This document shows positions 44,325 through 54,521 of a stretch of 64,000 bases of DNA, one piece after another. Source of the DNA: Mycobacterium sp. D16R12. Lineage in GTDB: Bacteria > Actinomycetota > Actinomycetes > Mycobacteriales > Mycobacteriaceae. How positions within the stretch are numbered: position 1 is the first letter of the stretch; the number at the start of each line of letters is the position of its first letter. Under the pieces are notes generated by a model. The model was given only the letters and a program-made list of their open reading frames with translations. It was not told the DNA's origin and did no database searches. Made by a program: the position numbers and the translations under genes. The DNA lies in the NCBI RefSeq assembly GCF_002013465.1, contig NZ_MAFC01000008.1, forward strand, positions 310,001 to 374,000, given 5' to 3'.

Positions 44325-45611
44325 CTAATCAACCGACTGCAGCATGAGCACAAGCGGGCCGAACGCGATCAGCGCTCCCACCACGATTGCGATCAGAATG
44401 CTGGCCAGGTCGACTGTCTTGCGAATCACCCACAGCGAGGCGACCAGAATTGCGATGAACAACACACCCAGAACCAACGCGATGCCCTGATTCCAACTCC
44501 ACAATTCCCGGAAGCCGAAGAAGAGGCCCGCACCCGCGGCGGCGGCCAGCAGGTACTGCGCGGCGATCCAGCTGCCCTGCAGGTAGGTCTTGATCTTCTC
44601 CCGGCGGTCGGCCTTGGCCTCGGTGTCGGGCCTGTCGGTGGCGGGCTCGACATCGGCGAGGTGACTGGCCGCAGGTTCGGCCGGAGCCCCATGCGCGCCG
44701 ACAAGCTCCTGAAGTTCGTGCTCCAGCTGGTAGTTGTTTTCCTCGCCCTCGAACTCGTCGTCCTCGACATCCTGCTCGGCGTCGTGTGAGGTCCACTCGA
44801 CGTCTGGGGCGTGGTGGCCGTACTTCTCGTACTCGTCGTCTTCGTCGTACTCCTCGTGGCTCGACGACTGCACGGCCTCAACGGCCTCCACGTGCTCGTC
44901 TTCGCGAGTCTCCGGCTGCGCCGCGGCCTCCGGCGGTGCGACGGTCAGCGGCTGCGCGACCGGTGCTGGCTCGGGTTCCGGTGCTGGCTCGGGTTCGGGT
45001 GCGGCGGGCTCGGGGCGAGACACCGGTGCGACCGGGACCGCGGGAGCAGGCGGCGCCGCGAGTGGGGCGGAAACGACCGCCGCAGGCTTCGGCGTGGGTG
45101 CCGGCTCGGACGCGGGCGGCTCCTTGGTGATCGGAGAGATGACACCGGTCGCGTCGTTGAAGTCGATCGACTTGCGCGGTTCCCCGGGCCGGGCGACGGG
45201 CGTCGGGGTTGGCGGGAAGATGCTGCGAAGCGGCGACGCCATCGAGGAGGGCTGAGCCGGCGCCGTGGCCTGCGGGGCCGTGGGACCGCGACGCGCGGCC
45301 TCGTCGGCCATGCTGTCGCCGCCGAACAACGCATCCTCATTGGAACGCAGGTAGGAACGCGCTCCCGTTTCGGGCGCCTTGGGCACCGTCGACGTTCCCT
45401 GAGTAGGCGTGGGCGCTGGGTTGGGGCGGGCCCGTCCGCCCTTCTTGTCGCGGATGACGGGGATCTCACCGGTCAGCTCGGCCACCGGGATGGCGTCGGC
45501 ATTGCCACGCATCCTGCGGCGGTGGCCGCTGATCTTGCCGTCGGCGGCACCATTGCGTGCCAGCAGCTCGGCAACCGATACCGGCCGCTGCGTGTCGTCT
45601 GAGTCGGTCAT
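44325..45611 (-). CDS. Ala/Pro-rich membrane protein (Rv0497-like)
   Basis: A protein of 428 residues. A long hydrophilic, Pro/Ala/Glu-rich N-terminal part (about residues 1-335), likely disordered, is followed by three membrane helices near the C-terminus (starting LQGSWIAAQYLLAAAAGAG). An acidic stretch (EEYDEDDEYEKYG) precedes the helices. The role is unknown. It lies directly downstream of the Ppx/GppA gene, as in M. tuberculosis. Confidence 0.85.
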   Translation of the reverse strand: MTDSDDTQRPVSVAELLARNGAADGKISGHRRRMRGNADAIPVAELTGEIPVIRDKKGGRARPNPAPTPTQGTSTVPKAPETGARSYLRSNEDALFGGDSMADEAARRGPTAPQATAPAQPSSMASPLRSIFPPTPTPVARPGEPRKSIDFNDATGVISPITKEPPASEPAPTPKPAAVVSAPLAAPPAPAVPVAPVSRPEPAAPEPEPAPEPEPAPVAQPLTVAPPEAAAQPETREDEHVEAVEAVQSSSHEEYDEDDEYEKYGHHAPDVEWTSHDAEQDVEDDEFEGEENNYQLEHELQELVGAHGAPAEPAASHLADVEPATDRPDTEAKADRREKIKTYLQGSWIAAQYLLAAAAGAGLFFGFRELWSWNQGIALVLGVLFIAILVASLWVIRKTVDLASILIAIVVGALIAFGPLVLMLQSVD

Positions 45612-45677
45612 GTCCTCTCCTACCGTCCGAGGCTTGATGTCGCCGGCGTCGCGGCTCCGGGGCCGCGTCGGACGGGT

Positions 45678-46625
45678 TCAGTCAACGAGTGCCGTGCCAT
45701 CGGCTTCGCTATCCAGCTTGCGTAGAATTAGCCCTTCGCGCAGAGCCCACGGACAGATGTCGACGGCCTCTAACGACAGAGCACGCATGCTTGCCTCCGC
45801 AACGAGTGCTCCGGCGACGATCTGAGGCGCCCTGTCGACACTGACTCCCTCCAACTCCGCACGGTCTGTGGTCGTCATTCGCGAGATGAACGCGATCAAC
45901 TGGCGCAGTCCGCTTGCTGTAAGTGTCCTCTTAACTCGTGGTCCTGCGCCGGAAGGCGCCGCACCGGTGAGTCGCGCAAGCGATCGGAACGTTTTCGAGG
46001 ACGCTACGGCCAGATCCGGCGCTCCTGCCGCCGCCACCTGTTTGGCGGCGTCCACCAGTTCCGATTCCAGCCAGTCACGCAGCATAGCGACGCGGCGGCG
46101 TCCCGGAGGATCTTCGGCCAACCACTCGCGGGTCAATCGTCCCGCACCCAGGGGCAGGGACAACGCGATGTCGGGTTCTTCATCTACACCGCTGGACATC
46201 TCCAGCGAGCCGCCTCCGATGTCGAGGTTGATGATGCGTCCCGCACTCCAGCCGTACCAACGCCGAACCGCCAGGAAGGTCAGCCGTGACTCGTTCACGC
46301 CGGAAAGAACGGCGAGATCCACGCCGGTTTCCTTCTTGACGCGTGTGAGCACCTCATCGGAGTTGGTGGCATCCCGAACCGCCGAGGTGGCGAACGCCAT
46401 GATCTCCGCGCAGCCGGAGCTGCGGGCAATCTTGGAGAACTCCTGAATGGTGTGCACCAGGCTGTCGGAGCCCTTACGCGTGAGCTTGCCGGACTCATCG
46501 ATCGCCTCTGCCAGACGCAGTGCCGCCTTGGTGGAACTCATGGGTGTGGGGTGTCCACCCCGTCGGGCATCGACCACCAACAGGTGCACTGTGTTGCTGC
46601 CGACATCCAGCACGCCTAATCGCAC
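45678..46625 (-). CDS. Exopolyphosphatase (Ppx/GppA family, Rv0496-like)
   Basis: 315 residues from GTG 46625 ([20 protein letters not shown]), in line with the M. tuberculosis start. The ASKHA-fold phosphate motifs are [11 protein letters not shown] and [15 protein letters not shown]. It cleaves terminal phosphate from polyphosphate or acts on pppGpp; the family is short-form and lacks the C-terminal domain. It is divergent from the Rv0495c-like gene with only 34 nt between starts. Confidence 0.92.
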   Translation of the reverse strand: MRLGVLDVGSNTVHLLVVDARRGGHPTPMSSTKAALRLAEAIDESGKLTRKGSDSLVHTIQEFSKIARSSGCAEIMAFATSAVRDATNSDEVLTRVKKETGVDLAVLSGVNESRLTFLAVRRWYGWSAGRIINLDIGGGSLEMSSGVDEEPDIALSLPLGAGRLTREWLAEDPPGRRRVAMLRDWLESELVDAAKQVAAAGAPDLAVASSKTFRSLARLTGAAPSGAGPRVKRTLTASGLRQLIAFISRMTTTDRAELEGVSVDRAPQIVAGALVAEASMRALSLEAVDICPWALREGLILRKLDSEADGTALVD

Positions 46626-46659
46626 GCAGCACACGTTAGTGGGTCTACCGTTTATATCC

Positions 46660-47475
46660 GTGACGACGCTGCCAAAACAGCCCTTTGGACGTGACGCCTC
46701 CCTCGACGGCCAGGAGGTGGAGCTCGACTTCGCCCGCGAGTGGGTGGAGTTCTACGACCCGGAAAATCCGGAGCATTTGATCAAGGCCGATATGACCTGG
46801 CTGCTCTCGCATTGGACCTGCGTGTTCGGCACCCCGGCCTGCCAAGGCACGGTTGCCGGACGGCCCGACGACGGTTGCTGCTCACACGGGGCATTTCTGT
46901 CCGATGCCGACGACCGCGCCAAGCTGGATGACTCGGCGAAACAGCTCACCGACGAGGACTGGCAATTCCGGGAGAAGGGGCTGGGCCGCAAGGGCTACCT
47001 GGAGAAGGACGAGCTCGACGGGGAAAAACAATGGCGCACACGCAAGTACAAGGGTGCGTGCATCTTTCTGAACCGTCCCGGCTTCGCCGGCGGCATCGGT
47101 TGCGCCCTGCATTCCAAGGCTATCAAGCTGGGTGTGGAGCCACTGACGATGAAGCCCGAGGTGTGCTGGCAGCTGCCGATTCGGCGGACGCAGGCCTGGG
47201 TGGACCGTCCGGACGGTTCGCAGATCCTCAAGACGACCATTACCGAGTACGACCGTCGTGGGTGGGGCGAGGGCGGCGCCGACCTGCATTGGTACTGCAC
47301 GGGAGACCCGGCGGCACACGTCGGCAAGAAGCAGGTGTGGCAGTCCTATGGCCCCGAGCTGACCGAGCTGCTGGGCGAGAAGGCCTACTCGGAGCTGGCC
47401 ACGATGTGCAAGCGCCGCCGGGGACTGGGACTGATAGCGGTACACCCGGCGACCGTCGCGGCGGCACCCCACTAG
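46660..47475 (+). CDS. Conserved Cys-rich protein (Rv0495c-like)
   Basis: 271 residues from GTG 46660; the frame continues upstream antisense to the phosphatase gene. Many conserved cysteines occur in a pattern close to metal-binding YkgJ proteins: [44 protein letters not shown] and [10 protein letters not shown] cluster or metal ion is likely but not proven. It is divergent from the phosphatase gene, with 34 nt between the start codons and no ribosome site, which fits a leaderless or shared promoter. Confidence 0.85.
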   Translation: MTTLPKQPFGRDASLDGQEVELDFAREWVEFYDPENPEHLIKADMTWLLSHWTCVFGTPACQGTVAGRPDDGCCSHGAFLSDADDRAKLDDSAKQLTDEDWQFREKGLGRKGYLEKDELDGEKQWRTRKYKGACIFLNRPGFAGGIGCALHSKAIKLGVEPLTMKPEVCWQLPIRRTQAWVDRPDGSQILKTTITEYDRRGWGEGGADLHWYCTGDPAAHVGKKQVWQSYGPELTELLGEKAYSELATMCKRRRGLGLIAVHPATVAAAPH

Positions 47476-47478
47476 CGG

Positions 47479-48348
47479 TTAGAGACCCGCGAAGAGGTCG
47501 GTCTCCGGCGCGGTGGTTGCCACGCGCGTGTGCGCGAGTTCGAACTTCTCCGTCGGCCACAGCTGCTGTTGCCAGGTCCACGGCACCAGGAAGAACGGCC
47601 CGTTGGGATCGACTTGCGATGCGTGCGCCCGCAAGGCCTTGTCGCGTACGGAGAAGTAGTCGGCGCAGGAGACTTCGGTGGTCACCCGACGCCCTCGCAG
47701 CCGTCGGGTAAGCGGGCTCATCCGCCGCACCCAACCGGGGACCGCGACATCGCCCGCTCGGGGATCTGCCGGGCTTGCGTTAGTTCTGCTGCGCGGAATA
47801 CGGCCGATGATCCGCTCCACCCGCCCCGCGAGCTTCACCATTCCCGGTGTCACCCGAACGATTTCGTGGAAGTAGTAGAGCTTGCCCACTTCTTCACACG
47901 CCTCATAAGCGGCGACTGCCAGCTGGTGGCAGCGGATGTGATCAGGGTGTGGGTAGCCGCCGCATTCGTTGTAGGTGATCATCACGTGCGGCCGGAACTG
48001 CCCGATCACCTCGACGAGGCGAGCCAGGGGTTCGACGAGCGGAATGCGGGCGAACCCGTCCTCGGGCAACAGATTGGAGTCCAGCTGTAGGCCGGAGTCC
48101 ATGAAGCCTAGCCAGTGATGTTCAACCCCAAGAGTTTTCGCCGCAATAGCCATCTCCTCGCGGCGCACATTCGACAGGTTCTCGTGAACTCCCGGCAGAT
48201 TCATCGCCGGGTTGAGAATGTCACCACGCTCGCCGCCGGTGGCCGTGACGACAAGAACCTCATGCCCCTCGGCCGCATACTTGGCCAGGGTCGCCGCGCC
48301 GCGGCTCGACTCGTCGTCGGGGTGGGCGTGCACCGCCATCAACCGCAT
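47479..48348 (-). CDS. mca: Mycothiol S-conjugate amidase
   Basis: 289 residues from ATG 48348 (TTG 48366 is the upstream option), close to M. tuberculosis Mca at 288. The LmbE-like zinc motif is [18 protein letters not shown], and the mycothiol-specific stretch [16 protein letters not shown] is present. It cleaves mycothiol conjugates to mercapturic acids for export, so it is a detoxification enzyme. It converges with the Rv0495c-like gene across 3 nt. Confidence 0.93.
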   Translation of the reverse strand: MRLMAVHAHPDDESSRGAATLAKYAAEGHEVLVVTATGGERGDILNPAMNLPGVHENLSNVRREEMAIAAKTLGVEHHWLGFMDSGLQLDSNLLPEDGFARIPLVEPLARLVEVIGQFRPHVMITYNECGGYPHPDHIRCHQLAVAAYEACEEVGKLYYFHEIVRVTPGMVKLAGRVERIIGRIPRSRTNASPADPRAGDVAVPGWVRRMSPLTRRLRGRRVTTEVSCADYFSVRDKALRAHASQVDPNGPFFLVPWTWQQQLWPTEKFELAHTRVATTAPETDLFAGL

Positions 48349-48395
48349 GGTGTCAGTGGAACACAACGCGCCCGCCGCGCACTTCCCGGCCGGTG

Positions 48396-48941
48396 TCAGC
48401 TGATGCGCTGCGGTCCGCGCACCGGCAGCTCGCGCGCGAGGCCACCCAGACCGAACCAGAAGACGGGCTTGAGGACGGCGGCGACCGGGCGGATCACATA
48501 CTGCGATCCCGGGATGTTCGTCAGATACCGCGGCGCGCAGGCCAGCGTCCAGTCGACGGTGGACTTACCGGGATCAGCCTCCGGCACGACCCGGTACTCC
48601 TCGCACCACGACCCGAACACCGGCAGGGTGGCATCCAGCGCCGTGTATCGCATGACGCGGGGGGCATCGAAGTGAATGATCTGCTCGTGCTGGGCGAACA
48701 CCATCCAGGAGTGGATGTACATCTGGAAGTCCCGCACGGTGCCGGCTGTCGGCGTGATGTCCTGCGGATACCGACAGCCCCATACCGAGGGCAGCCACGA
48801 CCACATTCGGTCGCCCGACACCACCCGCCATACCTCCTCGGGCGGCGCATCGAAAGTACGCCGCACTCGAGTCACGAACGGCGCGGTGGCGAAGAAGTCC
48901 TCGACCCCGTCGAGCGCGATGGGGACTGCATCAAATCGCAT
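48396..48941 (-). CDS. SRPBCC (START-like) protein
   Basis: 181 residues from ATG 48941, with AGGAG 8 nt upstream. The start overlaps the flavin monooxygenase gene by 11 nt. The START-like beginning is [20 protein letters not shown], and a hydrophobic C-terminal segment follows. These proteins carry or bind hydrophobic ligands; coupling to a monooxygenase suggests it handles the same lipid-like substrate. Confidence 0.75.
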   Translation of the reverse strand: MRFDAVPIALDGVEDFFATAPFVTRVRRTFDAPPEEVWRVVSGDRMWSWLPSVWGCRYPQDITPTAGTVRDFQMYIHSWMVFAQHEQIIHFDAPRVMRYTALDATLPVFGSWCEEYRVVPEADPGKSTVDWTLACAPRYLTNIPGSQYVIRPVAAVLKPVFWFGLGGLARELPVRGPQRIS

Positions 48942-50511
48942 GTTCGATCTCCTTCGCCGGACTCTTGATTGACCTGAAATCGTAAGCACCCGAGGGGAAT
49001 TTGACACTGCGGCGATAGGACTGCAATACCGTCCATGGCCGCACATACGGCGTGTCACCCTGCGAATTGATGAAGTAACTGTTCGACCCGGCGCAGTTCA
49101 CCGTGAAGTACCGATTCAGGTTGACTCCGCTGCGAGCGATACTCGACTGGAAGTCGTCCAGCGCTTCCTGGGTGACCTCGACCCAGGTGGCCCGCTTGGC
49201 GCGGGCGAGCTTGATGACTGCCTCGATGTGACGCATCGAGTTCTCCAGGATGTAGTGGAAGCTGGTACCGGTCCACGAGTACGGACCGACGAGCATGAAC
49301 CTGTTGGGCAGGCCCGGGACCGAGGTGCTTTGGTACGCCTGCAGTCCGTTGTCGCGGTAAAACTCCGCCAGGTCGAATCCCTTGGTGCCCAGCACAGTTC
49401 CCAGCCGATAGGTCTCCGGATCGGAGAACATCTCGTACCCGGTCGCCAGCACCAGAACATCGACGGGGCGTTCGGTACCCGTCTTGTCCACGATGCCCGC
49501 CGGAGTGATCCGCTCGATACCGTTCGACACCAGCGTCACGTTCGACCGGTTGAAGGTCGGCAGGTAGTCCGCGCCCAGCGTGCCGCGCGTACAGCCCGCG
49601 CCGAACCGCGGCCGCAGTTGTTCCCGGACCTGCGGGTCATCCACCTTGTGCCGGAGCCAGCCCAGATACGCCCACAGCGCCACCCTGTCGAAGACCGCCG
49701 CGCCCGCCCGGAACAACGGCTTGGGCGTGTAAATCAGGACGCGCAAGCCAAGTTCAATGCCCGCCAAGGCAATACCGTTGACCGCGTTGGCGAACCTGCG
49801 CCCCGCCAGTAACCGCTGCAGCGGTCGAGGCATCCGGAAATCCGGCTTCGGGAAGTACCACTGCGGCGTCCGCTGATACACGTCGAGGTGTTCCACCTCA
49901 CCGGCAATGGCCGGAGCGATTTGCACGGTGGAACTTCCCACACCAATGATTCCGACACGCTTGCCCCGCAAGTCCACGTCGTGTTGCCACCGGGACGGCA
50001 CCTGGATCGGGCCGGTGAAGGTGTCCAGCCCCGGGATATCCGGGGCAGTTCGTGGGTTGATGTACGCACCGATGGCGCTGATCAGGAAACGTGACGAGAC
50101 GATCTCACCGCCGGCGGTATGCACCTGCCAAAGATGATTGTCTTCATCGAACACCTCACGCTCAACGCATGTTCCGAATCTCGCGTACGCGCGCAGTCCG
50201 TGCTTGGCAACCAAATCCAGTGCGTATTGCTGTATTTCGGCACCGGTGGCGAAGAATCGTTGCCAGTCGCCTTTCGGCGCGAAGGTGAACTGGTAGGCGA
50301 CGGTCGGTATGTCCGCACCGACCCCGGGGTAAGTGTTGCGTAACCATGTGCCACCGAAGTCCTCATCCCGATCGATGATGACGAAGTTCTCGATACCGAT
50401 CTCAAGCAACTTGATGGCTGCGCAGATGCCCCCCAGCCCGGCACCGATGATCGCGACCTCGTAATCGGGTTCGTCATGCAGACCCATGGCGAGTTCCATG
50501 GTTCGTTTCAC
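48931..50511 (-). CDS. Flavin monooxygenase, atypical BVMO-like
   Basis: 526 residues from GTG 50511 (AAGGA eight nt upstream). The FAD turn is EVAIIGAGLGGICAAIKLLE and the NADPH turn is VGIIGVGSSTVQIAPAI. In the position of the Baeyer-Villiger fingerprint FxGxxxHxxxW it reads FTGPIQVPSRW, with Val for His, so it may not be a BVMO. The paralogue at 57285 keeps the His. The longer frame upstream is not used. The gene overlaps the SRPBCC gene. Confidence 0.85.
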   Translation of the reverse strand: MKRTMELAMGLHDEPDYEVAIIGAGLGGICAAIKLLEIGIENFVIIDRDEDFGGTWLRNTYPGVGADIPTVAYQFTFAPKGDWQRFFATGAEIQQYALDLVAKHGLRAYARFGTCVEREVFDEDNHLWQVHTAGGEIVSSRFLISAIGAYINPRTAPDIPGLDTFTGPIQVPSRWQHDVDLRGKRVGIIGVGSSTVQIAPAIAGEVEHLDVYQRTPQWYFPKPDFRMPRPLQRLLAGRRFANAVNGIALAGIELGLRVLIYTPKPLFRAGAAVFDRVALWAYLGWLRHKVDDPQVREQLRPRFGAGCTRGTLGADYLPTFNRSNVTLVSNGIERITPAGIVDKTGTERPVDVLVLATGYEMFSDPETYRLGTVLGTKGFDLAEFYRDNGLQAYQSTSVPGLPNRFMLVGPYSWTGTSFHYILENSMRHIEAVIKLARAKRATWVEVTQEALDDFQSSIARSGVNLNRYFTVNCAGSNSYFINSQGDTPYVRPWTVLQSYRRSVKFPSGAYDFRSIKSPAKEIEHAI

Positions 50512-50762
50512 GGCACGTTCCTTCCTTTGCCTGCGGCATTTCCGGCCGAGCGGTCGCGGCGGGACATGTCGCCACACACGAGAAGCCCCGCCCGACCCCG
50601 CTCGGATATTTAATAGACTGACATGGCATTCGGTAAATGACAAGCGCGGCCCACGCCTCCGCGCTGCGCAAACTCGCACATCGCGGGTCTATGCGTGACA
50701 TTAGGTATCCAGTACTATCCGTTTCACTAATCTGCAATCAACCGATGTGCACTGGAGGGACC
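50512..50762. other. Divergent promoter region, monooxygenase/methyltransferase
   Basis: 251 nt between two divergent start codons. AT-rich patches around 50601-50640 and 50701-50745 could hold promoters, the latter with TACTAT. No strong palindrome was seen; TATCC occurs twice around 50706-50720. Confidence 0.4.
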
Positions 50763-51539
50763 GTGGGCAACCTGCCGGATCCGAAGCTCGCCGATACGTT
50801 CGTCGATCCCACCCGGATCGCGCACCCGCCCGAGCGCAAACACGGCTATCTCGACGTCCTGGGCCCCGAAAGCGACGAGCCGGTGTCCCTGGCCAACCGG
50901 TTCATGCAGAGCAGGATGTTGGCGGCGATCTACGAGCGCGCCTGGCGGCCGATGTTCACCCGCGGATTCAGTTATGGCGGTAAGAGCACCCTCAAGGCCC
51001 ATACCGCATTGATGGGCGAGATCGCCGGTCGCGGGGATCTCAAGATCCTTGATGTCGCATGCGGCCCCGGCCTCTACACCCGCGAACTCGCCGCACAGCT
51101 CGGGGACGATGGCGCGTGTATCGGCCTGGACCTCTCCGGCCCCATGCTGCGACGGGCAGTGCGCGACAACTCGGCCGAACACATCGACTACATCCGTGGG
51201 AGCGCCCACGAACTGCCCTTCGCCGACGCAACATTCGACACCGTGGTGTGCCTCGCTGCCCTGTACCTCATTCCCAATCCCGAACAGGCCGTGCGGGAAC
51301 TGTGCCGGGTGGCGGGACCGAGCGGACAGATTGTCATCTTCACATCCCTGCGGACCCCGGCGGCGTCGTTACCGGGTGTCACCGGGGCAATGCGCATCGG
51401 TGGCTTCCGTGCGTTTGGGCGCGAGGAAGTCACCGGCTGGCTGCGCGCCCAGGGATGGACCAACATCGACCAAACACTCACCGGACAAGGACAATTCATC
51501 CGTGCCCGCCGCGAGGCGGCCCTCCGGATCGCGACCTAG
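50763..51539 (+). CDS. SAM-dependent methyltransferase, class I
   Basis: 258 residues from GTG 50763, with GGAGG five nt upstream. The SAM motif is LDVACGPGLYTRELAAQL and the post-motif region is LPFADATFDTVVCLAALYLI. The acceptor is unknown. It lies between the two monooxygenase clusters, opposite in direction and converging with the ephD-like gene. Confidence 0.83.
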   Translation: MGNLPDPKLADTFVDPTRIAHPPERKHGYLDVLGPESDEPVSLANRFMQSRMLAAIYERAWRPMFTRGFSYGGKSTLKAHTALMGEIAGRGDLKILDVACGPGLYTRELAAQLGDDGACIGLDLSGPMLRRAVRDNSAEHIDYIRGSAHELPFADATFDTVVCLAALYLIPNPEQAVRELCRVAGPSGQIVIFTSLRTPAASLPGVTGAMRIGGFRAFGREEVTGWLRAQGWTNIDQTLTGQGQFIRARREAALRIAT

Positions 51540-51554
51540 CGGCGGACCGGTCCC

Positions 51555-53378
51555 CTACTTCTTGCTGGGCACCAGCCTGATGAGGTCGGTCATGCCCGCC
51601 TTGGATGCGAAGTAGCGCGTGAGTCCCGGCGCCAAACGGTTGTTGAGGTACTGCAGCCGCGCCTCCGGTGTCACGGGTACAACCTGCTTGTTCTTGCGCA
51701 CCGCGCTGACGATCTGGCGCGCCACCTTGTCGGGGCCGTAGCGACGCATCGCGTACGCCTTGTCTCCGGCCTGTTGCATCCGCGCCTCCTCCGCGGCGTC
51801 CACGCCCGAGATTTTGGTATTGGCAACGATATTGGTGTGCACCACCCCAGGGCAGATAGTGGTGACACCGATGTTGTGCGCCGCAAGGTCGGCACGCAGG
51901 CAATCGGAGAACATGAACACCGCGGACTTACTGGTCGAGTACGCGGTGAAGGCCTTCTGCGGGCTGTAGGCGGCCATGCTGGAGAGATTGACGATGTGAC
52001 CGCCGAGCCCGCGCTCGGCCATCTTCGCACCAAATGCCCGGCTGCCGTTGACCACTCCGAACAGGTTGATCTCGATGACGCGGCGGAATTCTTCCGAAGG
52101 TGTGTCCAGGAATCCGCCCGCGGCGCCGACTCCGGCGTTGTTCACCAGGATGTCGGGCACGCCGTGGAGTGTGACGACTTCTTCGGCATGTGCGTTGACA
52201 GCTTCCTCGTCCGCGACATTGAGCCGGTAGGCGTGCGCCACACCGCCTGCCTGCTCGATAAGCGCGACAGTCTCGTTGGCTCCGTCGAGGTTCACGTCGG
52301 AGAGCACCACCTCGGCGCCCTGTCGGGCGAATTCGAGGGCGGTCTCCCTGCCGATACCGCTACCCCCGCCGGTGATGACCACCAGCTGGTCTTCGAACGG
52401 CCTGCGGCTCCTACCCATTTCTGCCCTCCGTAATGCGCGGTCGGGATCCTTGCCCGATACCGCGTCGATGAGTTCGACAGCCGCAGCGGCGAGCACATTC
52501 GGGTGCGAGAACGGTAGCCAATGGCCACCATCGAGCACCCGTCGCCACGTCTGCTGATTCCATGTGAGCTCGTCGTCGTAGTTCGATTGGCGCACCGCCG
52601 GGTCGCGGGTACCTACGATGACCTGCACGGGCACGCCGGTGTGCCGATCCTGTGGATGCAGCATCGCCGGCAGCGCATTGGCGCGGTACACCCGCAATGT
52701 CTTGGTGATATCGCTCATGAACGTCGACCCGAGGTGAATCTGCTCGACAGGAGCACCTTCTGCAAGGGATAGCCCAGCACGCCAACGGTTTTCATTCATA
52801 GTGAGCTTGAGCAGAACGTTCGGGATGACGGGAGTCATGGATCCGAACATGTACAGCAAGGAGCCGATCTGCCCAAGTGCCAGCGCCACGTTCTTCGGCG
52901 TCGGATTGCCGAGCCGCGATCGCACCCACCGACTCATGTGATGCGCCGAGGGACCGGACACGGAGGTGAATGAGGAAAATCGGTGTTCCAAGTCGGGATC
53001 GCAGATCGCCTCCCACATCGCGACACTGCCCCAGTCGTGGCCCAGCACATGTACAGGCTTGTCCGGGCTCACTGCATCGGCTACGGCCACGTAGTCGCTG
53101 GCCATCTCGGCAAGCCGGAAGCCGCGGAAACTCTTGGGGTTGGAGCTCTTTCCCGCGCCGCGATTGTCAATCGCAACCAATCTGAAGCGGTCTCTGAGCA
53201 ACGGCGCGACGCCGTCCCAGAGATGATGTGAATCCGGCCATCCGTGCACCAGCAGAATGGTCTCCCCGTCGGGGTTGCCCTGAATGAAGTACGCGACGTC
53301 GATATCGCCGTTGCGCACCACATGCTCGGTGACACCGTCGTTCGTCACTCCGTCTTCACGCTCTGTCGTGAGAGTCAT
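51555..53378 (-). CDS. ephD: EphD-type alpha/beta hydrolase-SDR fusion
   Basis: A protein of 607 residues with two enzymes in one chain. Residues 1-300 form an epoxide-hydrolase-like alpha/beta hydrolase: LLVHGWPDSHHLWDGV, nucleophile elbow LGHDWGSVAMWE, and His in DGGHWLPFSHP. Residues about 325-580 form a short-chain dehydrogenase: VVITGGGSGIGRETALEFAR and the YxxxK pair in AYSTSKSAVF. The fusion matches M. tuberculosis EphD (Rv2214c, 592 aa). It is the last gene of the seven-gene operon, 15 nt after the reductase gene. Confidence 0.9.
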   Translation of the reverse strand: MTLTTEREDGVTNDGVTEHVVRNGDIDVAYFIQGNPDGETILLVHGWPDSHHLWDGVAPLLRDRFRLVAIDNRGAGKSSNPKSFRGFRLAEMASDYVAVADAVSPDKPVHVLGHDWGSVAMWEAICDPDLEHRFSSFTSVSGPSAHHMSRWVRSRLGNPTPKNVALALGQIGSLLYMFGSMTPVIPNVLLKLTMNENRWRAGLSLAEGAPVEQIHLGSTFMSDITKTLRVYRANALPAMLHPQDRHTGVPVQVIVGTRDPAVRQSNYDDELTWNQQTWRRVLDGGHWLPFSHPNVLAAAAVELIDAVSGKDPDRALRRAEMGRSRRPFEDQLVVITGGGSGIGRETALEFARQGAEVVLSDVNLDGANETVALIEQAGGVAHAYRLNVADEEAVNAHAEEVVTLHGVPDILVNNAGVGAAGGFLDTPSEEFRRVIEINLFGVVNGSRAFGAKMAERGLGGHIVNLSSMAAYSPQKAFTAYSTSKSAVFMFSDCLRADLAAHNIGVTTICPGVVHTNIVANTKISGVDAAEEARMQQAGDKAYAMRRYGPDKVARQIVSAVRKNKQVVPVTPEARLQYLNNRLAPGLTRYFASKAGMTDLIRLVPSKK

Positions 53379-53393
53379 CTCATATCTCCATTC

Positions 53394-54521
53394 TCAGATG
53401 TCCAGTACCAAGCGCTCGCCGTCGGCGCGAGATACGCATAGGAGCATCTGGCCTTCGGCACGCTGTGTTTCGGTCAAGAGGGTGTCGCGGTGATCGGGGT
53501 TGCCCGCGAGCACCTTGACTTTGCAGGTGCCACAGAAGCCCTGCCGGCACGAGTGCTGCGTACCAGGTCTGGCCGCGAGAACCGCTTCCAGCGCACTGTC
53601 CTCGGGCCCCACATCCAGCACCGGGCCACCCGTGCCCAGCTGCACCTGGAAAGGCACCCCGTTCTCGATCGGCGGGGCCGAGAATCGCTCGAAATGCAGC
53701 TCGATGCCCGGGTATTCGGCGACCGCGTCGCGAATCACCCTCAACATCGGCCACGGACCACAGCAGTAGACCGCCAGATCGGGGTGCAACAACGGCAGTA
53801 GATCGGCCGGTGTGGGCAACCCGTCCTCGTCGTCGGTACGGATGGTGATCCGATCGCCGTAGCGGGCCAGCTCATCGCGGAAGGGGATGGACTCCTTACT
53901 GCGCCCGGTGTACGTCATCGTCCATGGCAGCCCCAGCTCCGTAGCGACCGCCAGCATGGGCAGGATCGGTGTGATACCGATTCCCCCAGCCACGAAATGG
54001 AACTGGCGGGTACCGGCGTTCAGGTGTCCGGTGGTCGCCAGTGGGAAGGCGTTCCGCGGACCCTTGACGCCAAGCATCGCACCGATACGTACGGCATCGT
54101 GCAGTTCGATTGATCCCCCGTTGCCACCAGGTATGCGTCGCACCGCAATCCGGTATCGGTACCGGTCGCTCGGGTCACCGCACAACGAGTACTGGCGCAC
54201 CGCACCCGAAGGCAACGTGACATCCAGATGTGCGCCCGGCCGCCACTTCGGCAGCTCGCCTCCGCCCGCAGCAACCAGCGTGAAGGCCACCACGTCCTGG
54301 TCGGCAGCGACCACAGAACGTTCTTGCACAACCAGATTCAACGATCGGTCCACCCACCTGGGTTGACGGACAGGACCCAGTAGGGGGCTCAGTCGCAGCA
54401 CGGCAGGCAACGTCTTGCCCAATGCCGCGACGGCCGTCGGACCCACGACGTCAAGAACCTTCATACCCCAGCCGAGAGGGTGGCGGCCCTTCTGGGCCGC
54501 CACCGGAAGTGCCCGCGTCAT
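53394..54521 (-). CDS. Ferredoxin reductase-type flavoprotein with C-terminal 2Fe-2S domain
   Basis: 375 residues from ATG 54521. FAD-binding (RQYSLCGDPSDRYRYRIAV), NAD(P)-binding (FVAGGIGITPILPMLAVATE) and C-terminal plant-type 2Fe-2S (CRQGFCGTCKVKVLAGN plus a later LLC) domains are in the order of phthalate-dioxygenase-reductase-like proteins (KshB/VanB type). It passes electrons from NAD(P)H to an oxygenase. It is coupled by ATGA overlap to the PF10118 gene, so that protein is the likely electron acceptor. Confidence 0.88.
   Translation of the reverse strand: MTRALPVAAQKGRHPLGWGMKVLDVVGPTAVAALGKTLPAVLRLSPLLGPVRQPRWVDRSLNLVVQERSVVAADQDVVAFTLVAAGGGELPKWRPGAHLDVTLPSGAVRQYSLCGDPSDRYRYRIAVRRIPGGNGGSIELHDAVRIGAMLGVKGPRNAFPLATTGHLNAGTRQFHFVAGGIGITPILPMLAVATELGLPWTMTYTGRSKESIPFRDELARYGDRITIRTDDEDGLPTPADLLPLLHPDLAVYCCGPWPMLRVIRDAVAEYPGIELHFERFSAPPIENGVPFQVQLGTGGPVLDVGPEDSALEAVLAARPGTQHSCRQGFCGTCKVKVLAGNPDHRDTLLTETQRAEGQMLLCVSRADGERLVLDI

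Noticed and set aside
44734..45602. Plus-strand frames over the Rv0497-like gene (Ser/Gly- or Arg-rich)
   Set aside because: Antisense shadows of a low-complexity Pro/Ala/Glu-rich region.
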